This document shows positions 55,339 to 64,000 of a stretch of 64,000 nucleotides of DNA, piece by piece. Source of the stretch: Aquatica leii (Eukaryota > Arthropoda > Insecta > Coleoptera > Lampyridae). Where the stretch lies: positions 275,627,482 through 275,691,481 of the forward strand of contig CM069432.1 in NCBI GenBank assembly GCA_035610365.1, in the 5' to 3' direction. A program made the translations under genes and the position numbers. Under the pieces are notes generated by a model. That model searched no databases, was not told the origin of the DNA, and saw only the letters and a list, made by a program, of their open reading frames with translations. Each line of letters begins with the position of its first letter. The stretch's first letter is position 1.

Positions 55339-56440
55339 AAGCTAAAAAGACGCCAAGACGATGAAGGGTTAAATTAGGGAGAGATCGTCTAACTCTACCC
55401 GTAGCTAGAAAAAAACAAATAACACGACAGAAGTAATAACAGAATATATATTTATTCTATCACAGAAGCAGTTGAAGACGAAGGCATTATATAAGTATAG
55501 TTGCATAAACGGTGCAAACAATATTACATGAGTTATCACAGGTCTAATCTAAGTTACGCCCGTTGTCGAGACAACAACTCGCATATCTACGTGCCCTAAT
55601 CAATCTAACTTTTAAATTTAACGAAACAATGATTTCATTTAATTAGGTTTAACTTCGAGAATGCGAAAATTAAAGTATCGAGAATCAAAGCGCACCCTAT
55701 AAGTTAGTGACAACAAAAAAAGTTTAATATTAATTGTGCTCTAGTATGTACGTGTGGCCATTCTAATAATCGACATGACCAACAAAGTAAAATTGAAAAT
55801 GCAATACTTACAGTTGTTAATATCCAGTCGGGTATTAGCTAATCCCGTACCAGCCTGACCTAAAACGTAATATGCAATTTGACACAAAGGTACATATTGT
55901 GTGAGCACAAATAAATTGATTTAATGCATACAATAGTGGTAAAGAATGCGCCGAGCTTCCCTCTAATTAACTTCGCAGTTTATTAATATTTCTTTCCATA
56001 AAATGGTGTAAATCCCCTTAACCTTTAGCTACCTGACGTCATGGAAACTTTTCGACAAAACTGATGTTCCTGGTGTTACGAACTTCAATGATAACTTGAT
56101 GATAACGTCACAGGTGGAGGGATCGGACCCGCTAAAGAATTAATTTAAGCCCTCAATGCAAAAACGTTGTAAAATTACATACCCCAAAATAAGCTTTCAC
56201 TCGAGATCAGTTAAAAATTTGCCCACATATTCATGTATAGTATCGTGAATAATTTAATAATGAAAGCTTGTTGTTGGGCCGAAAAGATCGCTACGCACGA
56301 TCCGTACTTTAGCAAACGTTAGCTGAAAATGAATTCGTTTTGACAACTGGCTACGAAGAAAAGGTAGGGATGTCGAACAAATTTTATACTTGAAAAATTT
56401 TTATACTCGAAAATTGAAATACCATCTTTTTAACATAACA
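55330..56440. repeat. dispersed LTR-like repeat, copy 2
   Basis: The first 230 bases align with copy 1 at 5565-5790, and the end (TTTTAACATAACA, about 56428-56440) matches the end of copy 1. It is followed by AACTCCCCCCC, which on the minus strand is a polypurine tract, and the reverse complement of the repeat starts TGTTATG. This fits a minus-strand LTR of an LTR element whose inner part would lie at 56450-57000. Middle part differs from copy 1. Confidence 0.42.
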
Positions 56441-57100
56441 AACTCCCCCCCAGCAACATAAAAACCTGGGAAGTGGACACTAACTAAAGTCAAGAATAGA
56501 AATTTAGGCATACGCCAAGGACAGAACCCTAAAATCCAAAACCAACCCAAATACAATAACACCCAACCTAAGAAGAAACGTAACAGAAAGAGGCTTTCTC
56601 AATTTGCTAAGCATCACCAACCAGATATGTCCAAAACTCGCATGAAGCGGAATGATACTCCCAAGAACCAAAAACTCCAACCAACAGAAGAGAAGTATCG
56701 GAACAGGTAGTCGTTGTAAGTCGACATCAGTCGTTACGCTATAAAGCAAGAGAACAACGCAGTCCCATAGACCTCATTGACGGATAATACTAAGCAAACT
56801 AAGAGAAAAAGGAGAAGTATAGGAAAGAAAGAAGTTTCGACCACGGTCAAAGACAAGCCCCTAAAATCCCTTGAAAACCTAGCCCACAAATACAAATCTA
56901 ACCCTAAATATAAATCCTCAAAACTAACTAAACTAAAATAGTAAAACAAAAATTAAGTATCTAGCTGATTTTGAAGTGTAGCACGCGGATTCAGAAGAAA
57001 AGTCAAAAAAGAAAACTAAGACAGTTGTGCCCAGTCTGACCTAAAACGTAATGTGCAATTTGACAAAAAGGTACATACTGTGTTAGTCGTTGCCTCTTTT
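56441..57100. other. unassigned insert sequence in piggyBac 2
   Basis: Contains a purine-rich block 56740-57000 and a 60-bp segment (about 57027-57090, CTGACCTAAAACGTAAT...) that repeats 55852-55905 directly. I recognise no protein in either strand. Confidence 0.35.
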
Positions 57101-57102
57101 TT

Positions 57103-57438
57103 TTGTTACAAGAAAACCAGCGTAACACAATGCTTTCATTATTTGGTGCACAAAGAATTCAAATTGGGAATAGTACGTCCATGAAGAAAAAACGAAAATT
57201 ATTCCTAGGAAAAGAATTTCTTGCCTCAAACATCAAACGTAGAACTGCAAAAATTGAAGGTGACGGTAGAGAATATCAGAAAAGTATGATGAAAGCAATG
57301 GAACGGTGTGGCAGGCGTATCCAGAAGAAGACGTTTGCAGAGACTGTAAGTGGAAACAAGCGCAGCAGGTGCTCCTTGTGCCCAGCTCATGGACAAACGG
57401 AAACAAACAATGTGCGCAGTGGTAAACAGAAAATGTAA
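57103..57438 (+). pseudogene. piggyBac 2 transposase, C-terminal part
   Basis: Plus strand. A basic region (KKKRKLFLGKEFLASNIKRRTAK) is followed by ERCGRR...NKRSRCSLCPAHGQTE, resembling the cysteine-rich C-terminal finger of piggyBac transposases with some cysteines lost. The stop at 57436 is about 230 bases from the right TTAA, a usual distance. The frame is open for 111 codons. Confidence 0.55.
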
Positions 57439-58562
57439 TTTATTTATTGTTACTACTTTATACTAAGTTATGGGTAATTTGGGTTTATATTTTTATTATT
57501 TACAATATTTTTGAGTTACATTAAGAATAAATTAGTTCGCAAACAACTTTATTTCTAACGCTTCATCACTCCTCAGTAATTTCAGAACAATGCAGTTCCG
57601 TGAAGGGTCTTTTTTGACCCATTTCCGCAGTTGGTGTTAATATAATTATTTTCGCCGTCAGAGGGTTAAAACGTGATTAAGTTTAAAGCCGGGTAATGTT
57701 ATCACTTTATTAAAGAGCGGGCCGGACGCTGCTGCTAAATAAAAAAAACGCCGTTTATAGTAATCATAATTTCGGTTTATGTGATCAATTTTCTTCTCCG
57801 TTTTGCTTCTATTCATAAACAATCATTTATTTTTCATTAATTTTTAGCTGAATTTACACAATGCGCTTGTTTCGAGTGAAAAATTTTGTCATTGTACCCT
57901 AAAAATAGTGGTTTTTGCATGTCTAACTTTATTTTTACAGCGTTATTTTTTATTCGAGCATTTTGAAACTATGTGGGTTCTAAGAGTAAAAACTTCATTT
58001 AACTGCCGTAAAGTTGGGTGATATTGGCCCCGGGTGGTGACAGTCAATTTATCAAGATTTGGTTTCTGGATCATTTTCCCTACTGTATTAGGAATAAAAT
58101 TATATATAAGTAATCGAAATTTACGAAACGCATTTTTTTTTTATAAAAAAATGTGTAAAAAATTTTATCGGTATCTTTTTAATATTAATGGAATCTGTAA
58201 CGTAAATTTTTGTCTATGATATGCTTACACATTCGTGTAGATGGAGTAACATAGACAATTTGGTTATTTTACTTTGCCTCCAAAGGGTGGGGTGGCCAAA
58301 ATCACCCATACACTTTTTAACAGTTTGTGTGGTGATTTTGGAGTTATTGTGTTGGTACTCATTTGTTTTATCATAAAATAACTTACTCCTAACCTTGTTT
58401 AACATTAGTAGGTAACTAATTACGTATTTACTCTAACCGTTGTTACTTATATATGCTGATAGATACTTATAAATAACTTATTAAATAGACACCACTCCCT
58501 ATTTTTATTTAAAAAAGTTAAATTATATACAGGGTAGATACTTAGGTACTAAATAGTACAGT

Positions 58563-59870
58563 ATGTCTCGTTATAAACGAGAACGTGGTAGTCGTGCTTA
58601 CAAATCTTATACCGATGATTCTCTAAATCAAGCTCTAAATTTAATTCCAGATGCGATGTCCCAAAGAATGGTTTCTCAAAAATTTAATATTCCTCGGGCG
58701 ACATTACAGAATAAATTACATGGCACTCATATAAAACCTGTTGGTGGTCAAACGTCTTCAGAGCAGACGAAGAAGCTAAAATTACAGCTTACATTTTGCT
58801 CTTATCAAATTATGGCTTTCCATTAGATTCAGCGGACCTTCAAGCTATAGTTAAAAATTATTTAACCAGAAAAGGAGTTGTTGTAAGGCAGTTCCATGAT
58901 AACCAACCTGGTATGGAGTGGGTTAGATTGTTTTTACGACTTCATCCGGAGCTAACCCAACGTTTTGCATCAAATATTAGAACAAACAGAGCTGGTGTAC
59001 GATCGGAAGTAATCAATTATTATTTCAACTATTTGCAAAGGGAAGTAGAAGGTATATCACCATCACATATTTGAAACTACGACGAGTTCAATTTGATGGA
59101 CGATCCGGGTAAAAAGGGAACATTTACTAGACGAGGGTGTAAGTATCCCGAGAGAATCGTAAATTCATCAAAACAATCCATTTCAATTATGTTTTCTGGC
59201 AACGGCGAGGGTGAAATCTTACCTCCTTATGTATGTTACAAAGCCACCCATCCTATATGATTCATGGACTGTAGGTGGACCACCTGGTACCAGATATAAC
59301 AGGTCTAAAAGTGAGTGGTTCGAATCACAATCATTCGAAGACTGGTTTGAACGTCTGTTACTACCCTATTTAAAAAACTAAAATGAGGGCTCAAAAATTG
59401 TGATCGGTGACAATTTATCGTCGCATCTTAGTATGCATGTCATAGATCTGCGCGAGAAAAATGACGTAAAGTTTATCTGTTTGCCGCCTAATACAACGCA
59501 CCTTACCCAACCCTTTAGATATTGCCTATTTTAGGCTCCTGCAAATGAAATGGAGGAAGGTTGTGTCTGATTACAAGCGACTTTCCTGTACTTTTAAAAA
59601 AAATGATGGTTGACTTACAGGAAAATGGGCCAGAAAATTTAAAAAGCGGGTTTAGAAAGGCAGGAATCTATCCACCAGATCGTCATTAAGTTTTAGATAG
59701 AATTCCGTCAATTGGTCACACAGATCCTACTATTCAAGAGCATGTGAATGCATCTGTTATAGAATTGCTGGAACAACGACGCTTTCCAAGTGTAGATGAT
59801 GATTCTCAAGTTAAAAAATGTAAGAAAAAAATAAACGTGCAACCAAGAAAAAGCCTCTGAAGATTTAATC
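58563..59870 (+). pseudogene. pogo-like transposase
   Basis: Cut-and-paste transposase of the Tc1/pogo group. The ATG at 58563 opens SRYKRERGSRAYKSYTDDSLNQAL, the psq-type helix-turn-helix (MVSQKFNIPRATLQNKLHG). After a frameshift near 58800, LTRKGVVVRQFHDNQPGMEWVRLFLRLHPEL is the second DNA-binding part. The catalytic core follows with stops: NYDEFNLMDDPGKK (first aspartate, 59073-59115), VIGDNLSSHLS (second, about 59402-59435) and CLPPNTTHLTQP followed, after an indel, by DIAYF (third). GPENLKSGFRKAGIYPPDR marks the end of the core. Catalytic residues are still readable. Confidence 0.88.
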
Positions 59871-59909
59871 CTAAAAGAGCAGAACAGAATTGGAGATAAC
59901 AATGAATCT

Positions 59910-60119
59910 ATGCCATCTACAAGTAAAGCAACTAAAAAAAGGACTGCCGATGTTGATCATGAGTCATCTGATTCATTAGAAGACGAAGTAATGTCTATTT
60001 ATTCTGAAGATGAAGGTGATGATTGGGACCATACCTCTGGTAATAGTTTCGAAAATGAGAGCAACAACACATTTGAAGAAGAAGATGGGCTTGGCGTTGG
60101 AACCGAGACAAACCTATAA
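59910..60119 (+). pseudogene. acidic tail of the pogo-like transposase
   Basis: Open frame MPSTSKATKKRTADVDHESSDSLEDEV then a run of D, E and S ending at TAA 60117. Pogo-group transposases often end in such an acidic tail. It follows the core in order, 440 bases before the right terminus. It may be the 3' end of the same frame-shifted gene and not a separate protein. Confidence 0.6.
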
Positions 60120-60561
60120 TAAGAAAAAATGATTTCGTCATATTTTCTTATGAGAACCAGTATTATCCTGGACAAATATTACGAACAAAGGGAAAATAAA
60201 ATCCATGGTAGCAAGCGGGTTGTTTCAATGGAGGTGACCAAATTTAGATCATATTTTATGGTATAACGAAGGTAACATAAAATAAAAAATAGAACCACCT
60301 ACCATGACATTGCAATTTGTGGTGGCCAATGCCACCGGAACCGTCGTCCATTTTTAGCCAATACATGACCCAACTTGTTATGGTAACTTTGGCTACACAT
60401 AAAAAAATGCATCTCTTAGACTTTTAATGCGAAATTGTTTATCCAGCCTTAAAGTACAATTAAAGAATCTATTAAATCCAAAATTTCAAAGCAATAGGTA
60501 CAACATATAACATTTTATAAGTATTTCAAGTTTGAAAGTGGACCAAAGTCACCCAACCTTA

Positions 60562-62940
60562 TCTTATGCGATAACGTTATTTTGTATTAATTTTTTAAGA
60601 TCAGCAAATTACTGAGAAAAAATGTGTAATTCTTAGAACAGTGATTTAAACATCATAACGTTAATTTTTATTTCTTTTTAGTAACGGTGACAACCAACTA
60701 TTTAATGCTACAGGTCTGCAATTTCGATTTATTTGATTATTTTTTTAAACGTTTTTTGAGCATTTTTTTGCTTGTATTCATGCTATAATTTCATCTTCTA
60801 AATTAACAACCTATTACTCAGATACGCGCTTTCTAACCAATAAACATTTATTTGTTTTTTTTTCTGAATTTCGGATATTGTTATCATTCGGTTATTGTTA
60901 TAGAAAAAAACCCTAATTCCCAACGTGATTCTATTAAGCGGCGTGCACTGTATATTAAATCAATAAAGTAGATCATTGCAACTGCTTTTAATTATAACGA
61001 CAAAAGCACCAACACATACTTATTAAAATATTTTTTTGTAATGTTTTTTTGGCAAGTTTGGATAAAAGAGTAAAAGGCAGTAAAAAATGCACAAAAAATC
61101 GTAATGTAAATTTTACTCTAAAATTTAAAATAATTTAATATTACTTTAAAAAAAAGCACGTTTTAAAGTAGGTTATTCAGGACAAACGGCAAAGGCATTT
61201 AAAGGCCAAAAGCTATTTGCATATTAACTGAATTATGTTTATGTAATTTGTTTATGATCTACATGAATGCTCAACCAATAATTAATTCCGTATATTTTTG
61301 GCCTTTTATATGTTTACAAACAAGTTTTTCCAATACACGCAGAAAAGTTTTATCTTTCGACGGCAAACGAATTTCTGAATTTAATATTTTACGGTAGGAG
61401 TAAGTATATTACTTTTTTTTTAGATATTTTACACATAATCTAAGCTCCGAAGTAAATTATTATATATTACTTTCTCTCTACGTTTTTTACGTTTTAAATT
61501 ATCATTTTAAAAATAATTTAAACGCGTAATAATCCTTATTTGTTATAAAAAAATTAATTATTTATTTATATGTTAAATTTACAACAAACGAATTCGATAT
61601 AGCACTACTGCAACATTCTTTTTCCATTTCGTTATTGTACAATAATAGTAAACCTTTTCTTTCGAAGAAAAATAATAGTGCATCTGTGAAAATATTGCTG
61701 GTACTTTAAGAAATTAAATTATTTAATCGCGCGTATTTAGAAAATCAATTTATTTATCCTGAAAAACCCATTTGTTCCCAGATTTTATAAGGAAAAAATC
61801 ATGTTAGTGATAAATTCCATAAACGCCTTAGATTTATATTTTCGACAAGAAAAGAAATACGAAAAACGTTTAGAATGGGCAAATAATGTACTCTTTTCTT
61901 TAAAGTTTTTTTTTTCCTAACATTCTGAAAACTTTGTGTATATATATATATATATAGTAATTTTAATCGATAATACGATGTAGTGCACTATTTCGCAATG
62001 AATTACGTACATAAACCATTAAGAATAAAAGTCCTTTCAGCAATATCGTTCTCTTCAAGAATATAACGTAGTTGTGTTGCACATATTCTAACCAGAGATA
62101 ATACCACGGCATCCCTTGCTTGCTTATACACATTAATTAACATTCAGCTTAATTGAGCGTGCAAATTCCGACCAATTTCTAAAGCTGCAATATGCTCGCT
62201 GTACTTCTAATGATGTTAAGCTTCACATCTATATTATTAACGCCGCTTTTTTTGTTTCAATACATTAATTAGTTTGTTATTTATTATAGCAGTGATTGTT
62301 TTAATGCTTTTTAGATTTTTTTGTTGCTTTCTGTTTATATATTATGCCATACATATTGAATCATCAAATTGAAAAAAAAACACTATTTTATCGTGTTTAT
62401 ATTTAATATTTAAACCATTCACATAACAAGAAATCCATTTATTATAAGTATAACCACATAAAATGATCGACGCAAGAACGCATTTATGTAAAATCCCACC
62501 TCTTGTGCCGCGATTAGACTACACTAACCTACGATTAGTAATACGTTTTAGTTTCTTAACGCCAGTTTTTTATTATGCGATTGTTTAGTTAAAAGTATTC
62601 AAAACTGATGCATTTGCGGTAAAAGTACATTATTTCATAATCTCGAAATAGATTCGTTCAAAACATCTTTTCACCTAAATCGTCACATTTTAAACCATAT
62701 TGTATGCTTCGTGCTACTGAAAAACTTGTGATGTAGACAATTATGTGTGTCGCATGTTGGTAGTTGAGGACAGTTTTCACGTGTGTGTTTCGTGATTAGT
62801 TACGTTTGCCTTAGTGATAAAATAATAAATAAATTTTTAAAAAATGGCAATATAATAATTTTTGTGTAGTAGTTTTTTTTTATTTTTTTTTAATTATGGC
62901 ATCGACTGCTTAGGTCTTTTCGCCATACAAAACTAGATTC
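60562..62940. other. AT-rich, no gene seen
   Basis: No frame resembles a protein family. A (TA)n microsatellite lies at 61939-61956. No repeat shared with the rest of the window was recognised. Confidence 0.45.
61939..61956. repeat. (TA)n microsatellite
   Basis: Nine TA units in a row, within AT-rich non-coding DNA. Confidence 0.9.
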
Positions 62941-62963
62941 AAACTACATGTAGTCATTTACCA

Positions 62964-63302
62964 TCATATTTTTTCAAACAACCCAATTGCTTTTATATAC
63001 TGGAACATATTTTTCATGCTTGGTATACTACTGAAATTCCGTACAATATCCGCCTGTATGTCATACAGCTGCCGCCGATTAACAAAGTCTGCACAATCAC
63101 TTATCACATGCTTCACAGTAAGGTTGGTGTTACAAGTATGGCATTGGGGTCTAGGTTGACCCTTTAAAAGATATTCATGTGTTACTTTGGTGTGTACTAT
63201 TCTTAAACGATGTATTTTTATTTGCTCTTCCCTGCGAAACCCATGCAAGTGCGCTTTTTCTTTTACCTGTTGTTTAATATGCGTAAGGTAGGTATCTTCC
63301 AT
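62964..63302 (-). pseudogene. I-type non-LTR element, C-terminal finger region
   Basis: Minus strand, 3' part of the ORF2 that starts beyond the window. RLRIVHTKVTHEYLLKGQPRPQCHTCNTNLTVKHVISDCADF has the standard 'RLR.GHT..TH.YLL....P..C..C....TV.HIL..C' form with the CCHC residues kept. The stop at 62964 is followed by a short 3' UTR ending in T/A runs near 62880. A frame shift at 63303-63340 separates it from the RNase H part. Confidence 0.9.
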
Positions 63303-63324
63303 TTGCCACTTATCTTGCCAAATC

Positions 63325-64000
63325 TCAAAGTTTTTTTTTTTTTAGATGTACTTGAATGTCCGACATTTTAACATGTGACACGTTCATCTGTGGGGTTGTG
63401 ATTGTTCGTCTTGCTGCACTATCTGCCTTTTCATTTCCAGGGATTCCTGAATGCCCAAGTACCCAAACAAACACAGGCTTGATTCCATATCTATTGAGAT
63501 CGCACAGACACACCTGACATATATCGACCAAAGGGTCCCTCGTATACATGTCCGTTAAAGCATTTACAGCATTTAACGAATCGCTGATTATAATATAAGT
63601 TTTTTTTGTGCGTACCATGAGAATGCATAGCAGTGTTTTCCATATTGCACACTGCTCGGCTACATATACTGAAGTTTCAGCTTTCAGGACCCAACAATGG
63701 GTCACTTCATCTATTACAACAGCACATCCCGTTCCCAATTCACTTTTGGAACCATCGGTGTAGATAAGTGTCGTGTTTGTGTAGCTTTCAATGATATTTT
63801 TGAACGAACGTAAGTATTCTTCTTTCTTTGTTGTACTTCTGTGTAAGTTTTTAAATTCTAGTCTCACCTCAATTTCAGGTATCAACCATGGCGCGTGCTC
63901 ATACTTACTTTCGTAAAATAGCGTGGGTACTGTTTCCTCTATTTGCTCCAGAAATTCCTTGAAACGTATGCTGAGGGGTCGTGTTATAGTTACTCTTGTA
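63325..64000 (-). pseudogene. I-type non-LTR element, RNase H domain (cut by window edge)
   Basis: Minus strand. 63325-63885 reads TTLIYTDGSKSELGTGCAVV (first catalytic aspartate), YVAEQCAIWKTLL (glutamate helix: A E), IIISDSLNAVNAL (second aspartate) and FVWVLGHSGIPGNEKADSAAR (final box with H, N, D). All four RNase H catalytic positions are present. The RT would lie upstream, outside the window; the reading upstream of 63885 continues to the edge in the same style (EEFLEQIEETVPTLFYES). The copy looks younger than most others here: only one frame break is seen. Confidence 0.9.

Larger units (their letters stand above)
53097..57670 (+). mobile_element. piggyBac element 2 with later insertions
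   Basis: TTAA at 53097-53100 and 57667-57670. Termini CCCTACGACGGCGGAA (left) and, inward from the right, CCCTCTGACGGCGAA. An inner inverted copy of the left end (GGTTTCCGCCGTCGGCG) lies at 53290-53306, and a related TTTCCGCAGTTGG near the right end. The transposase remnant is on the plus strand in three parts, separated by a non-LTR fragment (about 53690-54405) and an LTR-like repeat region (about 55330-57090). Confidence 0.85.
58011..60559 (+). mobile_element. pogo-like DNA transposon, 2.55 kb
   Basis: TA at 58009-58010 and 60560-60561. Terminal inverted repeats: AAGTTGGGTGATATTGGCCC left, and AGGTTGGGTGACTTTGGTCC read inward from the right. The 'GG(T/C)(G/C)ACCA..TCACC' word also recurs inside both ends (about 58288-58310, 60220-60245, 60318-60340), as expected of transposase binding sites. 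The transposase remnant lies on the plus strand. Confidence 0.88.

Noticed and set aside
56504-56949. Hydrophobic minus-strand frames suggesting membrane proteins
   Set aside because: Antisense of a purine-rich non-coding block; composition explains the hydrophobic residues.

Overview
The window reads as AT-rich chromosomal DNA of an insect, with a beetle or similar species my best guess from the transposon mix. I found no intact host gene. Almost every recognisable coding stretch belongs to a transposable element: Ty3/gypsy, BEL/Pao, Penelope-like (PLE), several non-LTR families, R2, Helitron, piggyBac, hAT, mariner and pogo-like. All copies carry stops, frameshifts or deletions. Insect ribosomal DNA is also present, as a decayed 28S rRNA piece at 26.05-27.08 kb.

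Layout. 0.65-3.1 kb: minus-strand remnant of a gypsy element. 3.3-4.75 kb: plus-strand Helitron helicase remnant ending at a CTAG-T terminus. 5.5-6.1 kb: dispersed LTR-like repeat. 6.9-13.9 kb: a PLE split by a piggyBac element (TTAA at 7936 and 13650), which holds a non-LTR 3' end with an RNase H domain. 15.58-22.22 kb: a gypsy element with both LTRs, a 4-bp ATAG target duplication, primer site, polypurine tract, gag, protease, RT, RNase H and integrase. After the integrase, in the same frame, comes a TARG1/OARD1-like macrodomain with a CCCH zinc finger. 22.2-24.2 kb: minus-strand BEL/Pao gag-protease-RT remnant. 24.3-25.1 kb: jockey endonuclease fragment. 25.1-30.2 kb: a purine-rich minus-strand non-LTR element, interrupted by an R2 3' end joined to 28S rRNA at the canonical R2 site.

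30.2-32.5 kb has nothing recognisable. 32.6-35.0 kb: minus-strand PLE split by about 0.9 kb of unrelated sequence. 35.7-41.9 kb: a three-level nest, with a mariner inside a hAT transposase gene, itself inside a BEL/Pao pol gene. 43.6-45.7 kb: diverged direct repeats carrying PLE endonuclease motifs. 45.9-49.6 kb: a large inverted repeat built around a PLE. 49.6-51.4 kb: minus-strand jockey element. 51.5-52.0 kb: MITE-like element. 53.1-57.7 kb: second piggyBac, with a non-LTR fragment and an LTR-like repeat inside. 58.0-60.6 kb: pogo-like element with both terminal inverted repeats. 62.9-64.0 kb: 3' end of an I-type non-LTR element running off the window.

The most notable object is the gypsy element whose Pol reading frame continues into a macrodomain plus CCCH finger. 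The macrodomain homology starts just upstream of a TAG codon, so the TAG interrupts the domain and does not mark a gene boundary. Known macrodomains remove ADP-ribose from proteins, and some RNA viruses use them against host ADP-ribosylation. A similar role here is inference only. All homology calls come from reading motifs by eye; no database search was run.
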